Shown here piece by piece: positions 16,426-25,672 of a stretch of 64,000 nt of DNA. Both the position numbers and the translations under genes were made by a program. Each line of letters starts with the position of its first letter. Within the stretch, counting starts at the first letter, position 1. Source of the DNA: Undibacterium umbellatum (lineage in GTDB: Bacteria; Pseudomonadota; Gammaproteobacteria; Burkholderiales; Burkholderiaceae_D); NCBI RefSeq assembly GCF_014284125.1, contig NZ_JACOFX010000004.1:124001-188000 (forward strand), written 5' to 3'. The notes under the pieces were generated by a model. It saw nothing but the letters and a program-made list of their open reading frames with translations, was not told where the DNA came from and ran no database searches.

Positions 16426-17042
16426 GTTGCATCCTTCATCTCAAGAGTGTGAATCGACGAAATCGCCATATTGACCGGCTCATCCATATCCATTTTGCCT
16501 GTTGCATCAGAAAAAACTGATACTTGACAAATGTTATTCAATGATAAACTAAATTAGTCAATTGGGATACTTCGCGCTGGCCATGATGAGTCAACGTCAA
16601 GGCAGGCGGACCCATGCAGCCACATGCTGGCAGCTAAAGCCGCTCTTCAAGTCTGGTGCGGTGATGTGGGCCACAATAATCCGGGAACGCCAACGGCGTA
16701 GCTGTACTCATTCGGATGCTCTCTGTCGGCTGCCAACACTCTCAACTTCGCCAGAAAGTTCAAGCATAAATATTCAGTGCCCATGTACTTTCGACTTCCA
16801 GTTTCAACTGCGTCAAGGCTGGGGCCAAGGTCATGCCGAACGGATAATACATTCGCTTGATTACCGTATGCAGAGAGTCTATTATTGCTCGATTTGCAAA
16901 TTGTCTGGCAATGGCAGTTTTACGGACACCCTCCATTGCGACACAATCTGAAATGTAGCATCTTGCGAGAGTCGTTTACCTTGCGGCAGACGATCAATGA
17001 TTTATTTCAACCGATGAGACTTAATAATACTATGGAGAAGAC
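16426..17042. other. Intergenic region between tail-collar and abgT genes
   Basis: About 617 bases. A possible plus-strand sigma70 site TTGACA...TAAACT lies near 16524-16550, with no clear gene behind it. A frame at 16562-16951 is open but has an atypical composition, and I do not support it. No recognised repeat was seen. The last 15 bases hold the abgT ribosome site GGAGAAG. Confidence 0.4.
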
Positions 17043-18623
17043 ATGACTGAAGCAACGAAAAATTCAGCGTCGTCAGGTGGGCTAAGCTGGTTTGCCCGTA
17101 GCCTGAATGTGATTGAACGCGTCGGCAATAAATTACCCGATCCCGCCATCTTGTTTGCCTTGTTCATGATTGCTGTCTGGGTGATTTCCTGGGCGTTGTC
17201 GGGTGTGAGCTTTACTGAAATTGACCCACGCAATGGCAAGCCAATTCAAATTAAAAACTTGCTTGAGGGAGCTGCACTCACCACGTTCATGGCAAAGTTG
17301 GTCAGTACCTTTGTCAGCTTCCCGCCATTAGGCGTGGTATTGGTTGCGATGCTAGGGCTTGGTGTTGCAGAGTACACTGGTTTTATCAACGCTGGCTTGC
17401 GTTCTATTTTGTCAGTAACGCCAAAAATGTTATTGACGCCAGTCCTGGTGGCTGTGGGTATTTTAAGTCACGTCGCGGTTGACGCTGGCTATGTCCTGGT
17501 GATCCCATTGGGCGCTGTAATTTTTTATGCAGCCGGGCGACACCCGCTGGCAGGTATAGCTGCTGCTTTTGCCGGTGTTTCCGGCGGCTTCTCGGCATCC
17601 TTGTTCATCCCGAGCAGCCTCGATCCATTGCTGGCCGGATTGACTCAGGCATCGGCTCGTCTCTCGTCCAATCCGGCAGCGGCAGAGTTGATTATCAACC
17701 CTTTGAATAATTACTACTTCACATCTGCTTCAGCGATATTAATTGTGTTTATCGGTTGGTTCTTGACGGATAAAGTGATAGAACCTCGCCTGAAAAACAC
17801 GCCTGTCGATGGTGATCCGGCAGGCTTGCCGACCCTGGACCCGTTGACGCTGTCTGAGCGACGTGGTTTGCGCTTTGCTGTCTTATCCATGTTGTTGTGT
17901 ATTGCACTGCTGGTTGTTACTATCTATCCGGCGACTTCACCCTGGCGTGGTACTGATGCCAGCCTGACCCATGCGACGGCACCTTTGATGCAGTCGATCG
18001 TCGCCTTGATTTTAGTGTTCTTCCTGATTCCCGGCGTGGTGTATGGCTATGCTGCGGGCACGGTAAAAAATCACCGTGATGTTATTCAAGGCATGACCAA
18101 GTCCATGAGCGGCATGGGCTATTACATAGTGATGGCATTTTTCTGCGCGCAATTTATCTACGCATTTGGACAGTCAAATCTTGGCGCATTGATTGCCATC
18201 AAAGGTGCTGGCGGTTTGAAAGAGCTTGCATTGCCCATGGGCGTAACCTTGATCGGCATCGTGATACTGACCAGTCTGGTGAACTTGCTGGTGGGCTCGG
18301 CTTCTGCCAAGTGGGCATTGATCGGTGCGGTGATGGTGCCAATGTTAATGGAGTTGGGTGTGTCACCGGATTTGACCCAGGCAGCGTATCGGGTAGGTGA
18401 TTCGTCAACCAATATCATCACGCCGCTGATGCCGTATTTCCCATTGATCGTGGTGTTTTGCCAGAAGTATGTCAAATCAACCGGCATCGGCACCTTGATT
18501 GCCTTGATGCTACCTTACTCAGTTGCCCTGCTGGTACTCTGGACCACATTTTTGCTGTGCTTCTGGATGCTTGGTTTGCCACTGGGCATCGGCGCAAGTT
18601 ATAGCTTTCCGATAGCACGATAA
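17043..18623 (+). CDS. abgT: AbgT-family transporter (p-aminobenzoyl-glutamate type)
   Basis: 526 aa, full family length. It starts with WFARSLNVIERVGNKLPDPA, the typical AbgT N-terminus, then has about 11-13 hydrophobic segments with GFSASLFIPSSLDPLLAGLT and the C-terminal GDSSTNIITPLMPYFPLIV motif. The family imports p-aminobenzoyl-glutamate in E. coli; others export sulfonamide or related compounds. No abgA/abgB peptidase gene is adjacent, so an export or standalone role is possible. Ribosome site GGAGAAG lies 4 bases before the ATG. Confidence 0.95.
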   Translation: MTEATKNSASSGGLSWFARSLNVIERVGNKLPDPAILFALFMIAVWVISWALSGVSFTEIDPRNGKPIQIKNLLEGAALTTFMAKLVSTFVSFPPLGVVLVAMLGLGVAEYTGFINAGLRSILSVTPKMLLTPVLVAVGILSHVAVDAGYVLVIPLGAVIFYAAGRHPLAGIAAAFAGVSGGFSASLFIPSSLDPLLAGLTQASARLSSNPAAAELIINPLNNYYFTSASAILIVFIGWFLTDKVIEPRLKNTPVDGDPAGLPTLDPLTLSERRGLRFAVLSMLLCIALLVVTIYPATSPWRGTDASLTHATAPLMQSIVALILVFFLIPGVVYGYAAGTVKNHRDVIQGMTKSMSGMGYYIVMAFFCAQFIYAFGQSNLGALIAIKGAGGLKELALPMGVTLIGIVILTSLVNLLVGSASAKWALIGAVMVPMLMELGVSPDLTQAAYRVGDSSTNIITPLMPYFPLIVVFCQKYVKSTGIGTLIALMLPYSVALLVLWTTFLLCFWMLGLPLGIGASYSFPIAR

Positions 18624-18683
18624 ATGGCTGGACGCGGGCTTGGTGCATTGCGCAACAAATGCACCAATAACCGCCGCCATCCC

Positions 18684-18732
18684 TCAAAAAAATCGACATG
18701 CTATCCAGATGAATAGCACGTCGATCTTTTCA
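18684..18732 (-). terminator. Intrinsic terminator between convergent genes
   Basis: A 13-bp stem (18692-18704 with 18713-18725, one G-U pair). On the minus strand it is followed by a run of seven T, so it should end transcription from 19126. A shorter T run on the plus side may also help end the abgT transcript. Confidence 0.8.
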
Positions 18733-18769
18733 AGCGCAACCCTCATTACAAGGGTGCAGGCTTAGCGGC

Positions 18770-19126
18770 TTATTTCGATGCTGCTGGCGCGGCTGCTGCT
18801 GGTGCTGCTGCCGCTACTGCTGGTGCTGCTGCCTTGGCTTCGTCCGCTTTCTTGTCTTTCTTCGCATGCTTTTCCTGCTTGGCATGCTTGACTTCTTTCT
18901 CTACCGCTGGCTTGGCTTCTACCGCTGGTTTGACTTCTGCTGCTGCAGTTGTCGCAGTCGTCGCTGCTGCAGCCTTCACAGCCGGTGCTGGTGTGCTGGC
19001 CACTGCAGATGCAGAGGCCACGGCGACTGGTGCTGTTGCAGCCTTAGCCGGTGCTGCTGGCGTTTGTGCAAATGCACTACCCATCAAAACAGTAGAAGCG
19101 ATCAGTGCGGTCATGAGCTTGTTCAT
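18770..19126 (-). CDS. Secreted low-complexity Ala/Lys-rich protein
   Basis: 118 aa. A signal peptide (MNKLMTALIASTVLMGSAFA, cleavage after AFA) precedes an almost purely Ala/Pro/Val/Thr region with a lysine-histidine block (VKHAKQEKHAKKDKKADE, about residues 78-95). It is homologous to the gene just upstream at 19202, with the same signal peptide, so they arose by tandem duplication. The role is unknown; the pattern resembles acid-shock-like or histone-like periplasmic proteins. Confidence 0.75.
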   Translation of the reverse strand: MNKLMTALIASTVLMGSAFAQTPAAPAKAATAPVAVASASAVASTPAPAVKAAAATTATTAAAEVKPAVEAKPAVEKEVKHAKQEKHAKKDKKADEAKAAAPAVAAAAPAAAAPAASK

Positions 19127-19156
19127 TTTTTATATCCTGGTGTGGTGGTGTTTTTT

Positions 19157-19180
19157 TCCGGCAGCATTTTGCTGCCGGTA
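19157..19180. other. Stem-loop in the leader between the two Ala-rich genes
   Basis: CCGGCAGCA-TTTT-GCTGCCGG forms a strong hairpin. On the minus strand it is followed by A rather than T, so it is not a normal terminator in the direction of the genes. It could protect or process the upstream mRNA or affect the leader of the 18770 gene. Confidence 0.55.
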
Positions 19181-19201
19181 TGCATATGATTGCGTTAAAA
19201 C

Positions 19202-19525
19202 TTATTTAGAAGCGGCGCTGGCAGAGGCAGAAGCAGCGGCTGCTTTCACTTCTTTCTTGGCACTCTTGTCAGCTTTGGCTGGCTTGGCTGGTTTGGCTTC
19301 TGGCGTAGTAGCAGGTACCGTTGCTGCTGGAGTAGAAGCTGCTGCCGATGCCGACGCTGCCATCACTTTCGCAGCCGGAGCAGATTTTGCGACGCTGGCG
19401 GCTGCGGCAGAAGCTGCTGGTGCTGGTTTGGATGCCGCAGTCGCAGAAGCGCTGGCTGGTGTTTGTGCAAATGCGCTACCCATAACAACTGTGGAAGCGA
19501 TGATGGCGGTGATCAGTTTGTTCAT
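19202..19525 (-). CDS. Secreted low-complexity Ala/Ser/Lys-rich protein, paralogue
   Basis: 107 aa with signal peptide MNKLITAIIASTVVMGSAFA. The mature part is Ala/Ser/Pro-rich with a Lys-rich block (KPAKPAKADKSAKKEVKAA). It is a paralogue of the downstream gene at 18770. No cysteines or catalytic motifs occur. Function unknown. Confidence 0.75.
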   Translation of the reverse strand: MNKLITAIIASTVVMGSAFAQTPASASATAASKPAPAASAAAASVAKSAPAAKVMAASASAAASTPAATVPATTPEAKPAKPAKADKSAKKEVKAAAASASASAASK

Positions 19526-20264
19526 GATATGTTTTCCTATTTGTTTGGGTTACTTGCTTTTGTTTTGCTGATTTTTTTGTTTCGTAGTCAGCCTACGTAA
19601 GCCAAAAACGCCATCCAGGGACTTTGCGTTGACGCAAAAAACCACATCTTGTGCAGCTTAGTGTTGTTATTCTAAACCGCATGTCACCTGTCAACCATTT
19701 GCCCTGCTCATGCGTTACGCGCGTAGGAACATGAATAAATCAAGTCCTCTCAGCACAGAAAAAAACGACGCCTGCTTTATGCATGACGTCGTTTTTTTTG
19801 GGGAAATCGATTTCCCCGTTGAGCTGGTGCGTTACAACGCCCCCTACTAAAGCGCACACCTTGCTGCTGTCACCAAGGGCATTACTCTGTGCCCGCTCTG
19901 TGCCTCTGTGTCTCTGTGGTGAGTTCTTTGGTCCAGACTTTCATTACCGATGAGTTGCCACCCAACACGTAGGGTGCATCACGACGCACCACTCTTCAAA
20001 TTGGCTGCATTTCACGTTGAACCGGTGAGTGGTGATACGCCCTGCTTACCGGGATTTTGAGAAAGTACCGCGACATCCATTCATCGCCGTGCACGTGAAT
20101 GAATATCGGCCACGGCAAGCAGCACATTGCAATGCGCACCAGGTCAATGCGGGCATCACATGCGTACGATTACGCTGCGCTAATCGTACCTACACGGATT
20201 GAACCCGGCCTTCGGGCGAAATCGAAACCAATGCGCATTTGAACTCATTATCAACTCCGCATTT
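19526..20264. other. Intergenic region holding a terminator-like hairpin and a 360-bp repeat
   Basis: About 740 bases without a supported gene. A hairpin flanked by A and T runs (19760-19799, ACGACG/CGTCGT) could stop transcription in both directions. The rest is the dispersed noncoding repeat listed separately. Confidence 0.6.
19825..20193. repeat. 360-bp noncoding repeat ending in a REP, copy 1
   Basis: The sequence from TGCGTTACAACGCCCCCTAC to the REP at 20159-20193 is repeated at 27375-27734 with high but imperfect identity. It includes the phrase GTAGGGTGCATCACGACGC. No open frame is conserved between the copies. The REP at one end suggests it travels with, or recombines through, the REP system. 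Confidence 0.85.
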
Positions 20265-20516
20265 CTACCAGAAGTATTGACTACACATGGTTTCAATCTC
20301 TTCTCCGTTTATGTAAAAATCGGCAGATTGACCGTGAGGAATCCATACAACCATCGCATCTTCACAAGAATGAATTTCGAGTGGCACAGTATCTTGACCC
20401 TTCAATTGAATCGCCAATGCGTCATTTTTTTTCAATAGAATCTCATCTGTAGATGGTTCTATAAAAACCTTCAATTCGTTAAATTCTGTATTTTTTAAAA
20501 CTATACTCATTCCCAA
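20265..20516 (-). CDS. Small hypothetical protein
   Basis: 83 aa, acidic, beta-rich in appearance (MGMSIVLKNTEFNELKVFIE...), ending MCSQYFW. There is no signal peptide or membrane helix. No family is recognised. Located between the 360-bp repeat and a broken REP, like the other single small genes associated with REPs here. Confidence 0.45.
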   Translation of the reverse strand: MGMSIVLKNTEFNELKVFIEPSTDEILLKKNDALAIQLKGQDTVPLEIHSCEDAMVVWIPHGQSADFYINGEEIETMCSQYFW

Positions 20517-20616
20517 GCATCCAATATTTGTTGTATTAATTTCGACCTTGCTACGGGGGAATCAACCGAATTTCCTTTTTCGGCTGCTATCGCAGCCCGC
20601 GTAGGTACACGGGCTG

Positions 20617-20745
20617 ATGATGTATTTTGCCTGGGGCAATGGCGGGCAATACATTTTCATCATTCCTGAACTTGAGCTAGTCGTGGTCTTTACCGGTGAA
20701 ACCTACAACTCAGACAAGTCGGAACTTCCGTTTACCATCTTGTAA
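20617..20745 (+). pseudogene. C-terminal fragment of a serine hydrolase (beta-lactamase-like)
   Basis: The plus strand encodes 42 residues, MMYFAWGNGGQYIFIIPELE followed by LVVVFTGETYN and ending PFTIL. This matches the C-terminal strands of class-C beta-lactamase-like serine hydrolases (GNGGQ...VVVFTG). Everything upstream is missing. A truncated REP (CGCGTAGGTACACGGG) lies immediately before it, so the gene was probably cut at that REP. Confidence 0.7.
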
Positions 20746-20871
20746 CAATATATCTTGCCCTCGATTCTCTGATGCGAGCTGATTGCCGAAGCATTTGAAA
20801 GAAATCATACCTGATAGCACCTTCATGAATCAGTTACTACGAACATTACCTGTAGGCCATGGCTGATTTCG

Positions 20872-21270
20872 TTAACAGGTCCAATAAATCCTTTTACGCA
20901 AATCAACCACATCGGGGCCATCGCTACAGCCACCAACGTCCCTGGCATAGCGGTCAGCCTTGCTGGTGCCTATGATCCATTGTTTCGATGCTGCATGCCA
21001 CATTAGCGTTCCCTCGGCAATGACGCCTTTGGGAAAAACTTCCGATGCGCGCCGGTTGATCAAGACGATATGATGACCACGAATTTTGGCCGTCAGCACC
21101 AGGCTGGGCATGTTGGGTTGTTCTGCAAATCTGTGTTTGAACGTATATTGTCCAGACTGGAGCGGCAACGGCGGCGCGGCGGCGACTGTGCTTGTCCAGA
21201 TGGCCAATACGAACATCGCGATCAGGTGTTTTATTCCATGGACAGTCATGTGCTTCTTTTTTGACGGCAT
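20872..21270 (-). CDS. Secreted hypothetical protein
   Basis: 132 aa with a lysine-rich start and a hydrophobic signal segment (HLIAMFVLAIWTSTVAAA, cleavage predicted after AAA). The mature part is about 100 residues with two cysteines near the C-terminus (GGCSDGP and the final YWTC), possibly a disulfide. An internal ATG at 21249 is an alternative start. No family is recognised; a periplasmic immunity or lysozyme-inhibitor-like role is possible but unsupported. Confidence 0.6.
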   Translation of the reverse strand: MPSKKKHMTVHGIKHLIAMFVLAIWTSTVAAAPPLPLQSGQYTFKHRFAEQPNMPSLVLTAKIRGHHIVLINRRASEVFPKGVIAEGTLMWHAASKQWIIGTSKADRYARDVGGCSDGPDVVDLRKRIYWTC

Positions 21271-21289
21271 CAAATTCCCATTCCCCCCC

Positions 21290-21496
21290 GTAGGTACGAT
21301 TAGTGCAGCGTAATCGTACGCATGTGAGCCGCAACTTTATTTACTGATTGAAAAACAAAACGGCTTTTTGATATTGAATCAAGTATACATCGCACTTGTG
21401 CACGGATGGATAAAAGACGAATACAGTATTTGCTTGTGGCCTTTGGTTATTGATGGCACTGCATGCGTACGATTACGCTGCGCTAATCGTATCTAC
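21290..21496 (-). repeat. REPIN element, orientation B, divergent interior
   Basis: REPs at 21290-21324 and about 21461-21496. The interior has ATTGAATCAAGTATACATCG, close to that of the element at 29372. It lies between two minus-strand genes and has the usual polarity. Confidence 0.88.
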
Positions 21497-21572
21497 ACGG
21501 GCTAGTCCCACCGTGCAAACATGCTCGCCGCCCGCATTCATCCCATTTTCCAACATGCTTATGTTTTGACGA

Positions 21573-22261
21573 TCATTTTTTTTCTAACCAAAATTGCAAA
21601 GTGTAATCTCCAGAGTCTTTTCGATACGCTTCCAAGCACAGCCTGTAATCCGGTTTGACGCATCCCACTTGACGATACCATGACTCTTTACTGGACGACA
21701 GCCAGGGAATTATTTCATCAGAGATTTTCTGCGGAATCATGCTTTCAGTGAAGTCGCCGTCTTTCTGTTCTTCTTTGCGCTTGAGATAGGCTGTCAGCTC
21801 TTCTTTTGAATAGCTTTGTTTGACATCGACACTTATCGATTTCAATTTCCTGCTATCCGGATAGGTAGACAGTGAGATACTTTTCGCTTTTGCCCGAAAA
21901 TCAGTCTTATCGGGAAGACGGACGGTCAAGTAGTAAATAATACCGTCGCAATAATAGTTATTATCGAGCCCGGTAAATTTAAAACAGTGTGCTTTTTCTT
22001 GCGACATGATTGTATCTATCGTCGTGCTCTCGTCCACCGTTACATTGATATGTGCAGGCCAAATGCGCTTGATCAGGAAAATACTTGTAGGCACAAAGAC
22101 GCAGAGGGATAAAAAACCAATAATGAGCGACTTATCAAAATTGGTTCTGCGCCTTTTGTAGGCATAGACAAGACCAAACCCTGATGCAAGGTAAGCCGCC
22201 GCCCAGATACATAGAACACCCCCCCCAGATAAGCGAGTTCAAGACCCATTCCCCCCATCAT
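21573..22261 (-). CDS. Membrane-anchored candidate immunity protein with a frameshift at a G8 tract
   Basis: From 22094 down, the minus strand encodes 173 residues. The same frame continues upstream without a start: hydrophobic VLCIWAAAYLASGFGLVYAY, a KRRR turn, then LIIGFLSLCVFVPTSIFLIK. A start at 22261 or 22249 is in another frame. The two frames join if the eight-G run (22209-22216, read as C on plus) had nine or six bases. The intact protein would have two membrane helices and a ~150-aa exported domain with four or more cysteines. It follows toxin gene 22478, so immunity is the inferred role. The shift is real, phase-variable, or a sequencing error. Confidence 0.6.
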
Positions 22262-22370
22262 ATATTCGCCCCTTCCGCATCAATGATGCTGTCAGGCAGC
22301 AGACCTGCCGTTTTTTGAGATTTCATCAACATTCCTTTCAGACTGAGATTGTTTTTATTGTTGTAATCAG

Positions 22371-22455
22371 TGTAGCGTAAATGCGTGCATCATGCTTTTA
22401 TCATAACGGCGCTGATAGCCACGCGTACGATTACGCTACACTTTCTACCTACGTC
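22371..22455. repeat. Degenerate REP pair
   Basis: AGTGTAGCGTAA on the left and TTACGCTACACT on the right form an inverted pair around a short interior; the right half keeps CGCGTACGATTACGCT and CTACCTACG. It looks like a decayed REP pair just after the toxin gene stop. Confidence 0.55.
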
Positions 22456-22477
22456 CCGGACAGGCTCTTTGCTTCCA

Positions 22478-24469
22478 TTATTTTGATATTTTCAAATGCG
22501 GCACGATCTCAACTGGGATTGGATGAAGATTCCTGGGATCGGCCATCTTCTGAATTTGCTGGCGCGTGATCTCACGAGTAGCCGGGTTATTGTATCGGTT
22601 AGTAAACTGATCCAGCCCCGTGCTTGCATAAGCCCAGCGTTCATTAATGTTAGAGAGATCGATGCTTTTATCCGTTGGCGAAATTTCAAAATAGCCGGGC
22701 TCCCCCTTTTGACCAACATGCACATCCAATGGCAGTATTCGTGAACCGGTAGCACCGTTGATCCATGCGCCTCCGCTCATCATGGGTTTTTTATACATTT
22801 CTTGAAGAACATTTCTTTGTTCATGATTAAGCATTTTCTTGGCTGAAATAGCGCGAAGTATTTCTGCCCGCTCGGGGTCTTTGGTTTCCTGACTGGCTTG
22901 AAGCGCTTCAAATGCCTCTCTCATTTCATCTTTCATGCCAATATCATTGGCAATCGAGAGCAATTTCGCAGCACCATGCTGCTGATAAAAGCGCAGATAC
23001 GGCGTAATGTCTTCAAATACTTGCTGATTTCCTTTGGCAAGGTTATCAAAGGCCATGCCAGGCATGGAAGAGCTATCCAATCCTCTATCAGGTGTAGCCG
23101 ATAAAAAATATTTACCTTCTACTGACTCGCCTCTATTTCTCAGAGACCGCTTGGCAAGCCATGCGAGTGCGGCACGAACTTCGTTCGATGCAAATGGTGC
23201 GAGACCAGTCCAACCCAATTCTGGATTTTTTTTATTGATATCTGCATAGGTGGTAATGTAAATGGAATTTTGGTCAAATCCCTTACTAAAAGTATCGCCA
23301 CCGTGTTTCTCTTTCAAGTGCCGACCGACATCCATGATGCCTTCTTTAATGCCCTTAAATGATGAAATAAGCTCGTTTCTACTGTGTTGCCTGACGCCAT
23401 TCCCAAAGCTGACCTGCGCGTTTGATTGTTCAACCCGCTGCCTTTGTGCCAGCTCAATCGCCTGCCGTCTTTCAGACGTATCAGCCGCAATCAATTGGCC
23501 ACCTGCACGCAGGTTCGCATTGGTGATGTTATTCGGGATAGTCAAGACGCGTCCAACTGGTAGATTGCGTGCACCATCGGCGGAAGTTGCTAATCCATTC
23601 TGAGCAAGGATGGACATGCCTGCCCGGCCATCATTAAAATATTGCTTACCGAGCTGCGAGGGATTATCACCACGTTGGATAGTGTGTGTACGAGGTGCAA
23701 ATCTGAGGTCTGCAGCATTACTGAGCAAGTCGTCTATCTTTATCGGGATATTGACACCGCGTTCTACTTCTTCTCGCGTCAAGACGGGCATGCCACGCAA
23801 TCTGCTAACGTCTCTTTGCAGGGGCAGGCTTCCTACGTCCTCAGGACGAATCCTTTCTGTAAGACTTGCGCCCAAAGAATAATCAGGCAAGAAATTAGCG
23901 CTATCGTCATCTGCTAATTTCTCTCTGCCATACGGGGTATATGTTGAATTGCCTTCTTGCAGGTCATCAGGACTAACGATGCCTAAACTATATTCCTGCG
24001 GAGTCGAAGTATCAAATCTGCTGAGTAATCCCGTATTTCGCGGCGCTAAATTTTGCGCAGCAAAAGATTCGCTGTTTGTCTCACCATTATTCGACATGGT
24101 GTTCAACAGCCAGCTCCTCGCGGGGGTGCTAGCTTGCAGGTATTCACGACCGAAGCCACCGGCGTCAGTAGTGGGCATGCTGTCGTCTCTTGCCATCAGC
24201 CTGACGCCTGTGTTTGCCGGGGAGAATTGGTTGCCCATGTCAGCGAACAACGGCAGCCTGTAGCTGTCTTCATCATTATCGGCTCTGCGCATGGCGGTGC
24301 CGGATAGCAAGAGACGGATGCTGGGGTCGAGGTCTGAGAATTGCAACTCGTCTGCCAGGTCTTTACCATAAGCTGGCGCATTGAAATTATCATAGTCGTC
24401 AAACTCATCAAAATCGGGAATGCGGTAGTACAGGCCGTCGCGGCCGCGTATGCTGCTTCTGTTTGGCAT
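22478..24469 (-). CDS. Polymorphic toxin T1 with LysM-like domain
   Basis: 663 aa. Residues 1-95 match the toxins at 25673 and 30271 (shared MPNxSSIRGRDGLYYRIPDF start, then DLADELQxSDLDPSI and RLPLxADMG). Residues about 262-312 form a LysM-like module (HTIQRGDNPSQLGKQYF...VGRVLTIP). The C-terminal ~300 residues are different from the other toxins and not recognised; they are helical at 380-560 and polar at the end. No signal peptide is present, so delivery by a dedicated secretion or injection device is inferred. The start follows ribosome site AAGGAAC. A membrane-anchored candidate immunity gene follows. Confidence 0.75.
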   Translation of the reverse strand: MPNRSSIRGRDGLYYRIPDFDEFDDYDNFNAPAYGKDLADELQFSDLDPSIRLLLSGTAMRRADNDEDSYRLPLFADMGNQFSPANTGVRLMARDDSMPTTDAGGFGREYLQASTPARSWLLNTMSNNGETNSESFAAQNLAPRNTGLLSRFDTSTPQEYSLGIVSPDDLQEGNSTYTPYGREKLADDDSANFLPDYSLGASLTERIRPEDVGSLPLQRDVSRLRGMPVLTREEVERGVNIPIKIDDLLSNAADLRFAPRTHTIQRGDNPSQLGKQYFNDGRAGMSILAQNGLATSADGARNLPVGRVLTIPNNITNANLRAGGQLIAADTSERRQAIELAQRQRVEQSNAQVSFGNGVRQHSRNELISSFKGIKEGIMDVGRHLKEKHGGDTFSKGFDQNSIYITTYADINKKNPELGWTGLAPFASNEVRAALAWLAKRSLRNRGESVEGKYFLSATPDRGLDSSSMPGMAFDNLAKGNQQVFEDITPYLRFYQQHGAAKLLSIANDIGMKDEMREAFEALQASQETKDPERAEILRAISAKKMLNHEQRNVLQEMYKKPMMSGGAWINGATGSRILPLDVHVGQKGEPGYFEISPTDKSIDLSNINERWAYASTGLDQFTNRYNNPATREITRQQIQKMADPRNLHPIPVEIVPHLKISK

Positions 24470-25059
24470 GGTTGTTCCTTATTTGTTTTTGAATGAAGAT
24501 GCAGGCTTGTTGCCTTGTTGTGGCATTGCTGTTGCGCATGGCAATGCGCCCTGCACTACAGCAATTGCTTCCTGTAGGAGCGGCGTTAGCCGCGAAGCTT
24601 GCGACCCTTGCAAGCATTCACAGCTAAAGCCGCTCCCGCAGAAACTCTTCTCCTGCATCAAGAGCTTGATACAGCGATGTTTGTTGAGCGGCGTGCGTCA
24701 GGCGCACCGGTTTTTTTGATGTGAATGCCTGCAAAATAATGGTGAAATATAGTGCGCACGGCGCGCCCCCTACTGACCGCATGACGCAGTTTTTGGCATA
24801 TCCAATTTTTTTTTTGTACATTGCCGTGATGTAGGGCGCAATATATTACGCCGCATGTGCACTTGGCATACGGCAAAGATGTTTTTCGAGAGAATGCGGT
24901 GATCACATACGGCGCATTGCAATGCGCCCTACGTCAAGGAAATTGCTGCCCGCAAGAACAGCTTCGGGCGCGAAAAATAAGTATGATAAGCATTTGCGGC
25001 TAAAGCCCCCCTACGGGAACATGCGCGATTTGAAAATGCAGGTGTTCGTATTTGCCAGC
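24470..25059. other. Intergenic region with two unrelated palindromic repeats
   Basis: About 590 bases. Near 24570-24640 an inverted pair AGCGGCGTTAGCCGCGAAGC / GCTAAAGCCGCTCC forms a second REP family, seen again at 53391-53452. Near 24831-24937 GTAGGGCGCAAT and ATGCGCCCTAC form the ends of a ~105-base inverted-repeat element. No supported gene. Confidence 0.6.
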
Positions 25060-25491
25060 TCACACACCCCATTCAGCTAGTATGACTTTAAAGTCCGGAG
25101 AGATATCAAATCCTGGTAGCCAGTCGTCTTCAGGATAGGCATCAAGTCTCACATAAAAACTGCCATCTTCGTGCAAATATAAACAAGAGATTGGCGCGTT
25201 GAGGAGTCGGTAATCAGGATGCTTTTTTCGCCACTCCTCAGTTGGAGCATCAGGCAAATTGGATGAGGCAATGATTTCAGGTAGCCGTGCAATCAACTCT
25301 GCAAATATGTCCATTTGCGCTTGAATCGGTTCGCTTCCCATTGCATTTATCGAAACAGGATAATCTATCCCATGTACTTTTGCTTCTGCAATCCAGTCAT
25401 TGTGTTCGGCGCGGTGCCTGTACTGACCAACCAGCGGGTGACTTATCCAATTCAGGTTTTGGGTTTGTGCGACATGATTTTTTTCGTTCAT
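25060..25491 (-). CDS. Candidate immunity protein, family I, copy 1
   Basis: 143 aa, soluble. Conserved core HPLVGQYRHRAEHNDWIAEA then VHGIDYPVSINA and FAELIARLPEIIASSNLPDA, ending with DISPDFKVILAEWGV. Four related copies occur in the window (25060, 28374, 28896, 29661), each downstream of a deaminase-like toxin, so toxin neutralisation is inferred. The general layout resembles DUF6985/DUF2262-type immunity domains, but I cannot confirm the family. Confidence 0.7.
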   Translation of the reverse strand: MNEKNHVAQTQNLNWISHPLVGQYRHRAEHNDWIAEAKVHGIDYPVSINAMGSEPIQAQMDIFAELIARLPEIIASSNLPDAPTEEWRKKHPDYRLLNAPISCLYLHEDGSFYVRLDAYPEDDWLPGFDISPDFKVILAEWGV

Positions 25492-25672
25492 TTTCTTCTC
25501 CAGAATAATGAGTCTTTGTATTGTCGATATTCTTCATCGACAAGAATTTTTTTATACGAACATTCTACACGGTATACATTTTTCAACATGTAGCAGTACC
25601 TGCCACCGCGCACGTCTCCTCCAATGAGGAGACGAGGGAAAATTCGTCACGAACTGGCGATATAAGGTATTT

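Noticed and set aside
16562..16951. Possible gene between the tail-collar cluster and abgT
   Set aside because: Open frame only; residue composition is atypical, there is no ribosome site, and no motif is present on either strand.
19157..19180. Terminator between the two Ala-rich genes
   Set aside because: The stem is followed by A, not T, in the direction of transcription.
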